Below are positions 28,165 through 36,757 of a stretch of 58,740 bases of DNA, piece after piece (the stretch's first letter is position 1; every line of letters starts with the position of its first letter). A model generated the notes under the pieces. The model saw only the letters and a program-made list of their open reading frames with translations. It was not told where the DNA came from and ran no database searches. Both the position numbers and the translations under genes were made by a program. Source of the DNA: Sphingobium sp. AP50 (lineage in GTDB: Bacteria > Pseudomonadota > Alphaproteobacteria > Sphingomonadales > Sphingomonadaceae); the NCBI RefSeq assembly GCF_900109095.1, contig NZ_FNYZ01000026.1, positions 1 to 58,740 of the forward strand. Direction: 5' to 3'.

Positions 28165-29775
28165 TCAGACTTCCTTGTCGATAATCGCTGCGGTGCGCAG
28201 GCCGATGGCGGCGCCCGTGACGGTGGGGTTGTTGGTCGAGGCGGCGGGCATCACGCCCGTGGTGGCGAGGAACAGGTTCTCATGATCCCAGGTGCGCCCT
28301 TCGTGGTTAACGACCGAATCCCTTGGATCGTCGCCCATGATCACGGTGCCCATCGGATGATCGCGGTTTTCGTACTCAGTGATGTTCTTGCTGAACAGCT
28401 TCGCCCCAAGGATCTTCTGGAACTTCTCGTAGTCTTGCTTCACGACTTCGCCCGCCCGGCGTCCGTAACTGCCGACATCGAAGTGAATCGACATCATCGG
28501 CAGACCGAACATGTCCTTGTGCTTGGTGCTCAGCGTGATCCGGTTGGACGGGTCGGGCAGCATTTCGATGTTGGCCCAGGTCGATGCATATCGCGCGGCG
28601 AGATGGCGGATTTCCGCATCCAGGCCCGGACCGATGCGGCCTTCATTCATCAGCATTTCGGTGATCGCGACGTTGCCTGCATGGTTGCCGACTTCATGGC
28701 GAATAGCGCCATGCTCGCTGCGCCAGGGTCCGTCGCGCCAGTTCAGCACGTCACCCTGCTGGACTGGACCACGACCGGACCACAGTGGCTCGTCCGCAAA
28801 CATGGTGATCGAGAAGCAATTGTGATCCATTAGGTTCCGCCCGACCATGCCCGAGGAGTTGGCGGCGTCCGAAAGCAGAAGCAAACGCGGCGTCTCCAGC
28901 GCATGTGCGGCGACGAGAAACGCGCGCGCAGTGAGGCGCACGCTCCGGCCTTCGGGGGTGTGATAGTGGATCGCCACGATCTTGCGCCCGTCCGCGCTCT
29001 TTTCGAGCTTGTAGGCGACCGCGTTGGTCAGCATCTTGGCGCCGGCTTGCTCTGCCTTGGTAGCATGGCGGTCGCCGGAATACTGCGCGCCGATCGGGCA
29101 GATGGGCGAGCAGTTGTTGTTGCCGACGCAGGCGGGGCGATCATCATAGGGATCGGTCGCACGGCCATTGGGCTGATAAGTATAGTGGTACCCTGCTGCC
29201 GCCATGCGGTCCTTGAAGCGCTGACTGTAATAGCTGAGCGCCTGGGGCCGGATCGGGAAGGGATGGCTGCGCGGCGGATAGGGCGCACCGTTTTTGCCTG
29301 AATAGTCCGCTTTGTCGTCGCCCGAGATACCCATCTCGACTTCGGTTTCGTAATAATAGGGTTCGAGATCGTCGTAGGTCAGGGGAAAGTCGCGGCCGAC
29401 ACCGTAGATGCTCTTGAGCTTGAAGTCGTTCGGCAGGTTGCGCCAGCACGATCCGCCCCAGTGCCAGGTCGTTCCGCCGACCATCTTGAGCATACCAGGA
29501 ACGTAGGAATCCGGCCCGGTATTTTCGATATAGCCGGGCGTGTAGGACGTAGGCGCCCAGGGCTGGGTAGGGTAGGAGGCATTACGGTTGCCGCCGTTGG
29601 CGCTGACGTTGCCGTTCACGCGAAAGCTTTCGACCAGCTTCCAGCGGGGAACGCGGGGGCCGGCTTCAAGGATAATGACGGACTTGCCCTGCTTTGCAAG
29701 GCGATGTGCCGCCAGCCCGCCGATAACTCCTGACCCGACGACGATCACGTCCGCGTCATAATCCGAATTTGCCAT
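28165..29775 (-). CDS. GMC-family FAD dehydrogenase, large subunit
   Basis: A 536-residue flavoprotein with the ADP-binding fold VIVVGSGVIGGLAAHRLA (residues 10-27), the GMC block GGTTWHWGGSCWR, a Cys-rich piece (CVGNNNCSPICPIG) seen in membrane-bound sugar dehydrogenases, and the C-terminal catalytic region (HPMGTVIMG, then TGVMPAASTNNPTVTGAAIG). It oxidises a sugar, aldonate or sugar alcohol in the periplasm. It has no signal of its own; the neighbouring small subunit has a Tat signal and would carry it out by co-export. Gene order S-L-C equals that of Gluconobacter sorbitol dehydrogenase, but the substrate here is not proven. Confidence 0.92.
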   Translation of the reverse strand: MANSDYDADVIVVGSGVIGGLAAHRLAKQGKSVIILEAGPRVPRWKLVESFRVNGNVSANGGNRNASYPTQPWAPTSYTPGYIENTGPDSYVPGMLKMVGGTTWHWGGSCWRNLPNDFKLKSIYGVGRDFPLTYDDLEPYYYETEVEMGISGDDKADYSGKNGAPYPPRSHPFPIRPQALSYYSQRFKDRMAAAGYHYTYQPNGRATDPYDDRPACVGNNNCSPICPIGAQYSGDRHATKAEQAGAKMLTNAVAYKLEKSADGRKIVAIHYHTPEGRSVRLTARAFLVAAHALETPRLLLLSDAANSSGMVGRNLMDHNCFSITMFADEPLWSGRGPVQQGDVLNWRDGPWRSEHGAIRHEVGNHAGNVAITEMLMNEGRIGPGLDAEIRHLAARYASTWANIEMLPDPSNRITLSTKHKDMFGLPMMSIHFDVGSYGRRAGEVVKQDYEKFQKILGAKLFSKNITEYENRDHPMGTVIMGDDPRDSVVNHEGRTWDHENLFLATTGVMPAASTNNPTVTGAAIGLRTAAIIDKEV

Positions 29776-29808
29776 GAGGATTTCCGATTTAAAATAACAG
29801 TTGAGCGT

Positions 29809-30366
29809 TCAGTCGGTCGCCAAGGATGCGGGCTTTTCGCCCCAAAATCCTGGACCAGCGCGTGAATAGCTCGGGATCACGGTGACATCGTAAGTCGGGC
29901 GCCACATCAGCGCGCCGGTGTACGTGATGAAGTCGGCACCCTCGGTATAGGGGGTGACCTGGCCAACGACGCCGAGATACCAGGCACTGACGATATCGAC
30001 CGCAGTCGCCTTTAGCGCGGGATCCTGCGCGATCCTTGATTGGGGATATTGCGCAAGTTCCGTGAGCTTTTCCGACCCTATCGCGTCCGCCAGCCTAGTA
30101 AATGCCGCAGCGAAACCTTTGTCTCGGCGGACAAGCGCCGACCATGCGAGTGGTCCCAGGTCGTCTGCAATTTCGGGGTGACCAGTCAGCAAGCGGGAAA
30201 TCGCCATAAAATTCGACGGCGGCGGCGCGGTCGCGGTCACATCAGCAAAGGCGGAAGCCATATCCGTCGCAGATCTCAATGCGACCGGAAGTGCAAACGT
30301 TAGCCCGACAACAAAATTGCGGCGGCTAATCAGGGCTTTGCCGACCGCCACTCGCTTCTCAACCAT
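29809..30366 (-). CDS. Dehydrogenase small subunit with Tat signal
   Basis: A 185-residue protein. The N-terminus carries a twin-arginine signal, SRRNFVVGLTFALPVAL (residues about 14-30). The rest fits the small subunit of membrane-bound FAD dehydrogenases (FMAISRLLTGH, AWYLGVVG, FITYTGALMWRPTYDVTVIPSY). Such subunits stabilise the flavoprotein and guide its export. It is the first gene of the operon, with the operators 38-71 bp upstream of its start. Confidence 0.88.
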   Translation of the reverse strand: MVEKRVAVGKALISRRNFVVGLTFALPVALRSATDMASAFADVTATAPPPSNFMAISRLLTGHPEIADDLGPLAWSALVRRDKGFAAAFTRLADAIGSEKLTELAQYPQSRIAQDPALKATAVDIVSAWYLGVVGQVTPYTEGADFITYTGALMWRPTYDVTVIPSYSRAGPGFWGEKPASLATD

Positions 30367-30403
30367 GGTTTATCGTACCCATTTCTGTCCATGCGCCCGA
30401 TTC

Positions 30404-30437
30404 GAGAGCGCTCTCATGGCTCTATGAGAGCGCTCTC
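30404..30437. promoter_or_regulatory. Tandem LacI-type operators
   Basis: GAGAGCGCTCTC occurs twice as a perfect 12-bp palindrome, at 30404-30415 and 30426-30437. The centres are 22 bp apart, about two helical turns, so two dimers could bind the same face. The CpG-centred palindrome is the typical LacI-family operator form. It lies immediately upstream of the dehydrogenase operon. Confidence 0.85.
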
Positions 30438-30522
30438 TAAATTTGTCCAGACGTCTTATGGAAGGATAGGGGGCAGCTACCCGTCATCAGTACGCATCCG
30501 GTAAGGACCGCAGCTACTGACG

Positions 30523-30557
30523 GTGATCTGCCCCCACCGAGTGGACCGATTGGTCTT
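30523..30557. repeat. Extra IS3-like end in inverse orientation
   Basis: The sequence starting TGATCTGCCCCCACCGAGTG is the reverse complement of the right end of the IS3-like element at about 35720-35753, including the inner block GGACCGATTGGT. It lies 78 bp left of that element's own left end (30601). It is a remnant of a second copy or of a rearrangement. Bases 30438-30522 show nothing else. Confidence 0.65.
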
Positions 30558-31714
30558 TTAGTAATGGGGTGGACGCCCCCCGACGGCATCGATGTGCCAC
30601 TGATCTGCCCCCTGCTGAGTGGCCCAGAGACTATGATAGTCTGGACCACGAAAGGGACATCGAATGCCAAGCAAGAAGCACAAGCCGGAAGAGATTATCG
30701 GCAAGCTGCGTGAAGTTGAGATTGTGCTGGCGCAGGGGGCATCGACCGCCGAAGCGTGCCGCCGGATCGCGGTTAGCGAACAGACCTACTACCTCTATGG
30801 ACGGCTCTCCCTTTGCAAGCGGCATTGAAACGTTCTGCGTGGATCAGTTGCAAACATCTATCCGGCGTCAGCTGGTTGTCCAGAGCGCCCAAATGGGAAA
30901 TCCGCACACGCGCACCTCTACAGCTGGTAGGCCTCAAGGGCCTCGATAATAGTCAGGCTCGTCGCGCGTCGGCTCGATCAGTGCAGTCCATTTCTCCGTC
31001 TACTCGCAAACTGGTTCGGTTCTTCAGGCGGCGGCGCGGTATTGATCGCCCGTTCGAAGCACGGCCCAGATTATCCGTGCGTTCTTGTTGGCGATGGCAA
31101 CCGTTGCGCGGTTGAAGCCGCGTCGCTCCCGAAGCTGGTTGGCCCATTGGCTGATGGGATCATTTTTATTGGGTGCCGTTCTCACTACGGCACGCGCGCC
31201 GTGAACCAATAGGCTGCGCAAATGCTGGCTTCCTCGTTTAGAGATGCCCATAAGCACCGCCTTGTCACCGCTCGAGAACTGGCGCGGTACTAATCCAAGC
31301 CAGGCCGCCATGTGGCGCCCATTCCTGAAGTCCGAACCATCGCCGACCGCTGCGACAATCGCTGTTGCCGTTTTAGGCCCAACGCCTTTGATCCTGGCGA
31401 CACGCTGACAGGGCTCGCTCGATTTGAAGACGGCTTCGATTTTCTTGTCGAAATGCTCTATGCGGCGTTCGAGATCGCAGAAGAAATCCCAGAGCTCGGC
31501 AATGGTCTCGCGGGCCATAGTCGAAAGGCCGGAGTCGGCGCGTGCGAGTATCTCCGGAATCATGCGTCTCGCCCGGGTAATCGACTTGGCAAAGGCAATG
31601 CCACGATCAAGCAGCAGCCCGCGCATCTGGCTGACTAGGGCCGTTCGGTGGTTCACAAGACGCTGGCGGGCGCGGTGTAGAGCCTGGATATCCTGTTGCT
31701 CCACGCTCTTCTTA

Positions 31715-32619
31715 GAGGCTGTTTGGAAAATCGTTGGCGGGGGTTGTCGCGGAGATCTGCGTCTGATTCAGGCTCTGGATGTGGACCCATCAGAGCCGAG
31801 GGCGCATGGCCCAGATTGCCAAGGAGACGAAGCGCTATCCCAGTGATCTGACCGATGAGGAATGGGATCGCCTAGCGCCCCTGATGCCCAAGCCGGGGCG
31901 CCGGGGCCGCCCACGCGAGGTGGATTTTCGCGAGGTTATCAACGCCGTGCGCTACCTTGTTCGGTCGGGCTGTGGGTGGCGGATGCTGCCGATCCATTTC
32001 GGGGCATGGCAGACGGTTTATGGCTGGTTCCGGGAACTGGCTCGCAGGTTCCTGTTCCAGACAATCCACGACATTGAACTGATGCTCGATCGCGAGCGCC
32101 AAGGGCGAGAGGCCAGTCCGAGCGCAGCAGTGATCGACAGCCAGTCGGTCAAAGCGCCATCCGCAGAAAAGCGAGGGTTCGACGCAGGCAAAAAGGTTGT
32201 TGGGCGCAAGCGGCATATCGCCGTCGATACCGATGGACGGCTGCTGATGGTCAACCTGACCACTGCGGACATTTCGGACAGCGCGGGTGCCCAGACCATC
32301 CTCGATGGCATCCGCAAACGCTGGCCCTGGATCAAACATCTCTTCGCCGATGACGCCTATGACCGCCTCAAGCTCATGGACAAGGCAAGCTATCTGGATT
32401 TCGTCGTCGAGGTCATTCGACGCAGTGATCAGCAGCAGGGCTTCAAGGTTCTGCCCCGACGATGGGTCGTTGAGCGGACCTTTGGCTGGATGATCCGATG
32501 GCGCCGATTGGTCCGCGATTATGAGAAGCGCATCGACGTCTCGCAGGCCATGATCCTCGTCGCCATGGGCGGCAATCTCCTACGCCGAAACGTTCACCCC
32601 TGATTTTCCAAACGGACTC
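31715..32619. mobile_element. IS5-like element (IS1031 type), 905 bp, with 3-bp duplication
   Basis: The ends GAGGCTGTTTGGAAAATC and the complement of GATTTTCCAAACGGACTC match with two or three differences. The flanks carry a TTA duplication at 31712-31714 and 32620-32622, as expected for the IS1031 group that targets TNA. One intact transposase gene is present. It looks like the most recent insertion of the nest. Confidence 0.9.
31806..32603 (+). CDS. IS5-family transposase, intact
   Basis: A 265-residue DDE transposase. The N-terminus carries YPSDLTDEEWDRLAPLMP and the DUF4096 block AVRYLVRSGCGWRMLP. The catalytic residues lie in AAVIDSQSVK (Asp), LFADDAYD (Asp) and the final WVVERTFGWMIRWRRL (Glu in the YREK-like helix). 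ATG 31806 is preferred to 31779. The full length and clean element ends suggest that it is active. Confidence 0.9.
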   Translation: MAQIAKETKRYPSDLTDEEWDRLAPLMPKPGRRGRPREVDFREVINAVRYLVRSGCGWRMLPIHFGAWQTVYGWFRELARRFLFQTIHDIELMLDRERQGREASPSAAVIDSQSVKAPSAEKRGFDAGKKVVGRKRHIAVDTDGRLLMVNLTTADISDSAGAQTILDGIRKRWPWIKHLFADDAYDRLKLMDKASYLDFVVEVIRRSDQQQGFKVLPRRWVVERTFGWMIRWRRLVRDYEKRIDVSQAMILVAMGGNLLRRNVHP

Positions 32620-33718
32620 TTAGGCACCAGCGGAATGTGGGGTTGGCGCACAGCCGTAGAGATCGCCTCGGCATCGTTGCCGTCGTTCTTCTGCCTGCGG
32701 ACAAATGGCTTCACATATTGAGGACTCACGATCTTCACGTTGTGGCCCAACTCCTCAAATTGGCGGGCCCAGCAAAATGCTCCAGTGCAGGCTTCGATCG
32801 CGACGGTGCAGGGCTCAATCCCGGCCAGCACCGAAAGTAGTTGGTCGCGCATGACCCGCCGTTTGAAAATCGCATTGCCCTTGCGATCAACGCCATGCAG
32901 CTGGAAGACATTCTTCGCCAGATCAATACCAAGTACATCGATCGTCATCATTCCTCTCCTTCGACTTCCGGTTGCACAACGATGCTCCGGGGTGGGAGAG
33001 CCGTCCATCCCATTAGCTGGCGCAAGGAATATGGCGGGCTGAAGACCGATCAGGCACGGCGGATGAAGGATCTGGAGAAGGAGAACCAGCGGCTGCGGCG
33101 TGCGATCTCCGACCTCACATTGGACAAGCTGATCCTGCAGGAGGCGGCCAGGGGAAACTTCTGAGCCCCGCGCGGCGGCGACGCTGCATCTATCATGTTC
33201 GACGAGAGCTTCCGATGTCCGAACGACGGATCTGCCGGGTGCTGGGCCATCATCGATCGACGCAGCGCAAAGTCCCGCCCGGGGCAGATGACGAACAGGC
33301 GCTCACGGAGGACATCATCGCGCTGGCAAAGCAGTATGGTCGCTACGGCTATCGCCGGGTGACGGCATTGCTGTGCCATGCAGGATGGACGGTCAATCAT
33401 AAACGGGTCGAGCGCATCTGGCGGCGTGAGGGGCTGAAGGTCCCGCAACGTCAGCCAAAACGTGGCAGGCTCTGGCTCAACGACGGATCATGTATCCGCC
33501 TGCGGCCGGAGTATCCGGGACATGTATAGGCCTACGACTTCGTCGAAGGTCGCACGCATGACGGCCGCAAGTTCCGCATTCTGACGATCATCGACGAGGC
33601 CAGCAGGGAATGCCTGGCGCTCATCGTCGCGCGACAGCTCAAGCATGAGGATGTGCTGGCAGCCTTGGCGGACCTGTTCGCCTCGCGCGGCCCGCCAGCC
33701 AATATCCGGTCCGACAAC

Positions 33719-35380
33719 GTCCTAGGTCAGGAAGCAGCGGCGGGTTTTGGCCAGCAGATATCTATGCGCCGACAAACATCGGCGCTGCATGCATTCTGAT
33801 CCAGATGGCTTCCACCGTCAACGGGATCGCTCCCTGCCATAGCAAACATAGGATCCAGCGGTGCCGGAGCAGCCGTGGTCCTCACCGTCCTTAAAACGAG
33901 ATACGCACCCAGGTGGAAGGCCCGAACATTATCTACAGGGTCGCTCTCGCGCCCTCACGGCACTTGCAGAGAGGGGTCCTTCCACCTGGCATCCGACCGT
34001 TCGAGGAACGGCCGGTACTCTGTCCCCGTCTTGATGACGGCGTGAGCCACGCGCGCCATCTTGGCGGTGAGCGCCGTCATCGCCTTGCGGCGGCGATCGG
34101 CGTCGTCCGCGTGCCCGGCGGTATATCGTCCGAGCTTGTCGCGGAAGCTGTTGTCGCGTTGACGCGCGGCGACCTGGGCAGCCATCCAGAATGTACGGCG
34201 CAATCGCGCATTGCCGTACTTTGATAGCTTCGTGCGACCGCGGAACGTGCCGGACTGGCAGGTTGCGAGATCGAGGCCGCAGAACTTGAGGAATTGGCGG
34301 TGATGGTTGAAGCGGCGAAGGTCGCCTGCCTCAGCCAGAATCGTCAGTGCGTTGATCGGTCCGATGCCGGGGATATTGCGCAGCAGCAGGTAATCGACAT
34401 GCTCTGCGAGCCGTGCATGGGCGAGCCGTTCGATCTCGTCGCGCTGGTGGATGAGGCTGCGACCTTGCGCGATGACCATGCGAAACATGGTGATCGCGAC
34501 CGAGTCCTCGGGCACCGGCAACGCCGCAGAACTGCAGGCAGTCTCGTAGACATCGTTGATCAGCCGGGCCTTGGAGACCTTACGCCCGATCAGTGGCCAT
34601 GCCGCCGCGGAGAAGGCTTCCCGATCAAGTGCGGTAATGCTGGCCGGGGTCGGAAACCGCTCGATCAGCGCCAGGAACCAGTCCGACCGGCTGTTGCCCG
34701 CAAAGCGGGCGATCTCGGGGAAATAGAGCGGCAGGTAATGGGTCAGGATCCGATGCCAGGTCTGGGTCTTCATCTTGGAAACAACCTCGTGGGTCTTCGA
34801 CAGCTCCTGAAGATCGTTGATGCCGGCGGCGAGAGGATCGACATAGCGCTGGGTAGCGCCGATCCGCAGCATGTGCAGAATGACCTGCGCGTCCTTCGAA
34901 TCGTTCTTGTCCCAACCGTTGTGCAACGCCTCGCGGGTTCGGGCCAAGGCAACCGATGAGATGAGACGCAGCTCGAACCCCGCGGTCAGTAGGTGGTGCG
35001 CGAGAGTCCGGTGATAGTTGCCGGTTGCCTCAAACCCGACAACGATAGGGCGACCAATAGCAGCGAGCTGTTCGGCAAAAGCGTCATAGTCCTCCTTGGT
35101 CGCCATGACGGTCATACGTCGGCGCCGGCCGCCTTCCGGTCGCTCGATAAGGACCTCCTGCCGGTTCTTAGACATATCGATCGCTACCAGCACCGCGCCG
35201 GCGGGTGTAGAACAGAGCTTGGTCATGGTCGGTCAGCCTCCAAAGTGTTGTCTCGACAACTTCACTTTAGACACCTGCTGGCCGGCCATGGCTTGCCCTG
35301 ATGAAGCCTACGGCCGCTACGCGGCCTTGCCTTCATCAGGGCCATCGCGGCTCCCGAAACGGCGCTTCCCAATGTGCTAT
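33719..35380. mobile_element. IS110-like element 2
   Basis: Its limits come from the restored IS3 OrfB frame (SDN before, GSEF after), giving about 1.66 kb. One complete transposase gene lies on the minus strand. The end positions are accurate to a few bases only, since IS110 elements lack usual inverted repeats. Confidence 0.75.
33955..35226 (-). CDS. IS110-family transposase, intact
   Basis: A 423-residue DEDD transposase/recombinase. The N-terminal RuvC-like domain is LVAIDMSKNRQEVLIE, then VVGFEATGNYHRTLA and KNDSKDAQVILHMLR. The C-terminal transposase_20 domain is LRNIPGIGPINALTILAEAGD and LKFCGLDLATCQSGTFRGR, with the conserved Ser region. It is full length and without breaks. It is unrelated at close range to the interrupted IS110 gene at 31024. 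Confidence 0.9.
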   Translation of the reverse strand: MTKLCSTPAGAVLVAIDMSKNRQEVLIERPEGGRRRRMTVMATKEDYDAFAEQLAAIGRPIVVGFEATGNYHRTLAHHLLTAGFELRLISSVALARTREALHNGWDKNDSKDAQVILHMLRIGATQRYVDPLAAGINDLQELSKTHEVVSKMKTQTWHRILTHYLPLYFPEIARFAGNSRSDWFLALIERFPTPASITALDREAFSAAAWPLIGRKVSKARLINDVYETACSSAALPVPEDSVAITMFRMVIAQGRSLIHQRDEIERLAHARLAEHVDYLLLRNIPGIGPINALTILAEAGDLRRFNHHRQFLKFCGLDLATCQSGTFRGRTKLSKYGNARLRRTFWMAAQVAARQRDNSFRDKLGRYTAGHADDADRRRKAMTALTAKMARVAHAVIKTGTEYRPFLERSDARWKDPSLQVP

Positions 35381-35753
35381 GGCAGCGAGTTTATCGCGAC
35401 GGCCGTCCAGCAATGGCTGGGGCAGATCGGCGTGAAGACGCTCTACATCGCACCGGGATCACCATGGGAGAATGGCTATAATGAAAGCTTCAACGGGTCG
35501 CTTCGCGACGAACTGCTCAATGGCGAGATCTTCTACAGCCTCGCCGAAGCCAAGGTGATGATCGAAGCCCGGCGGCGGCATTACAACACCGTGCGCCCGC
35601 ACAGCAGCCTGGGTTACCGACCGCCGGCGCCAGAAACGGCCTCACCGCCATATCCGGCCTCCGGTTCCGCTTCGCTCCACCTCCGTCCGGATATGGCGGC
35701 GATGAGCTTAATGCACTAACAAACCAATCGGTCCACTCGGTGGGGGCAGATCA

Positions 35754-35909
35754 ATCGCCTATCTCGTTATCGTCGCCGCACCCCGTACATTAGGCGAACT
35801 GCTCAAACATTATCACAAGTCACTATCGGCTGTTCCGGTCGGCGAGATTTCCAAGGAACTGACCGCCCAAGCGATGTCCGATATCGAAAAGACGGTTGCG
35901 GCCGCCTGA
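35754..35909 (+). pseudogene. Truncated host-attachment-like protein (C-terminal end)
   Basis: About 51 codons remain, reading VIVAAPRTLGELLKHYHKSL, then VPVGEISKELTAQAMSDIEKTV and a stop. This resembles the C-terminus of the 'host attachment' (baeRF-like) proteins common in alphaproteobacteria. The IS3-like right end lies directly at its 5' edge, so the IS cut or replaced the rest. The 5' part is not found in the window. Confidence 0.55.
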
Positions 35910-36268
35910 TGCCATGATGGCAGCGGCGCTATCGCGATGAACCTCCACTGGCCGCTTCCCGACCCTTATATCTGCTGCTTACAGGCTTTGGCCTCCTGAC
36001 CGCATGGATGGTCTGGTTGCCATTCGTCTTGAAGAAATTGCCGGACGGCAAGAGCCCCAGACATTGCCGTCACATCGATCACCACGGCTTCCCGAAACTG
36101 GCCTTTGCGGGGTTGCGCGACCGTCCCGGTTCTCCATCTCCGATATGCCATTTCAGGAAAACGCAATCGGGAACAGGTTTCGGGGGAGCCAACCTGTCAT
36201 CCGAATGTCTGCGCGCACCGCCACCCGCCGCCCTGCAAAACGTTCTCAAACGGGAAGCGGCCGGCGAG
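35910..36268. other. No recognisable gene
   Basis: A 359-bp stretch after the truncated gene. A short frame (LAASRPLYLLLTGFGLLTAWMVWLPF) is hydrophobic but lacks a start with a ribosome site and a family match. It is probably debris. Confidence 0.5.
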
Positions 36269-36744
36269 CTATCTCGCGGCGGCGCTCCTCTGTTCGGCAG
36301 GCGTCGCAGCGCGGTGTCCGTAACTGAGGACGCTGTTGATCCGCCAGGCGCCATCGTGCTTCGCCCAGACCATCACGAACTTGGCGATCCCCTCGCATCT
36401 CCCCGTCGCCAGGTCGCAGAAGCGGTGTTCGCCTTCCTCGACTGCGCCATAGTCCTTGATCGGATAGACGCGGAACGTCGTCGGGATCAGCTCGGCTTCA
36501 CCTTCCCGCAAATGTACTTGCGCACGCCGTCCACCATCGCATCACGATCAAGCGTCGCCCGGCCAGTGTCGTGATAGAAGGCCACCTTCGGATCGAAATA
36601 GCCGGAGAAGGTCGGCAGATCGCAGCGGTTGTAGGCGTCGAACACCTTGGCATCGAGCGCGCTGATCTCCGTTGTCAGCGGATCGGCCGGAGACGGCATG
36701 GGTGTCGCGAGAAGGCCTGCGCCAAAGGTGATGGCAGTCAACAT
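36269..36744 (-). pseudogene. SnoaL-like exported protein, frameshifted
   Basis: Two overlapping frames make one NTF2/SnoaL protein. The first is 36744-36487, with a signal-like start (MLTAITFGAGLLATPMPSPA) and AYNRCDLPTFSGYFDPKVAFYHD. The second runs from about 36511 to 36269, with FRVYPIKDYGAVEEGEHRFC and FVMVWAKHDGAWRINSVLSYGH. Total length is 476 nt, not a multiple of three, so one small indel lies near 36490-36510. A sequencing error cannot be excluded. It is followed after 13 bp by the serine hydrolase stop region on the same strand. Confidence 0.7.
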
Positions 36745-36757
36745 GATTTTGGTCCTG

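Larger units (their letters stand above)
31024..32951 (-). pseudogene. IS110-family transposase interrupted by an IS5-like element
   Basis: The N-terminal part (32951-32623) has the RuvC-like start IDVLGIDLAKNVFQLHGVD and a DEDD-type KNDGNDAEAI. The C-terminal part (31711-31024) has the transposase_20 domain (IKGVGPKTATAIVAAVGDGSDF, MAAWLGLVPRQFSSG). Removing 31712-32619 leaves 1020 nt, exactly 340 codons, and the junction reads LVPKKSVEQQDIQ. The gene was therefore whole until the IS5-like insertion. Confidence 0.88.
30794..33015. mobile_element. IS110-like element 1, itself carrying an IS5-like element
   Basis: Its borders are defined by the restored OrfA frame. Both borders carry the same inverted word, ATGGACGGCTCTCCC near 30798 and GGGAGAGCCGTCCAT near 33007. 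Without the IS5-like insert it is about 1.31 kb. The transposase is on the minus strand. Confidence 0.75.
30664..33164 (+). pseudogene. IS3 OrfA, split by the first IS110-like element
   Basis: The 5' part (30664-30793) encodes MPSKKHKPEEIIGKLREVE and then the HTH-like EACRRIAVSEQTYY. The 3' part (33016-33164) encodes WRKEYGGLKTDQARRMKDLE and the leucine-zipper segment before stop TGA. Joining TACC at 30793 to GCTGG at 33016 restores YYRWRKEY. The interruption is about 2.2 kb. Confidence 0.85.
33161..35719 (+). pseudogene. IS3 OrfB: amber codon plus IS110 insertion
   Basis: The frame opens at CTG 33161 (SPARRRR, HVRRELPMSERRICRVLG), passes KQYGRYGYRRVTALL and meets TAG at 33527-33529, where relatives read GHVWAYDF, so Trp to stop is likely. 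The rve core continues (AYDFVEGRTHDGRKFRIL, PANIRSDN) to 33718, then resumes after the second IS110-like element at 35381 (GSEFIATAVQQWLGQ, SPWENGYNESFNGSLRDELL) to 35719. Confidence 0.85.
30601..35753. mobile_element. IS3-like element split by two IS110-like insertions
   Basis: The ends are TGATCTGCCCCC at 30601 and its complement GGGGGCAGATCA ending at 35753. Removing the insertions at 30794-33015 and 33719-35380 leaves about 1.27 kb, the normal size of an IS3 element, with OrfA and OrfB rejoining in frame at both junctions. No clear target duplication is seen. The right end cuts a host gene at 35754. Confidence 0.85.

Noticed and set aside
30404..30437. Two repeats with a short spacer as a start of a CRISPR array
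   Set aside because: Only two 12-bp palindromes 22 bp apart, no further repeats and no cas genes; the LacI operator explanation is better.
34294..34959. Rightward 221-codon frame inside the IS110-like element
   Set aside because: Antisense to the intact IS110 transposase, with no family features.
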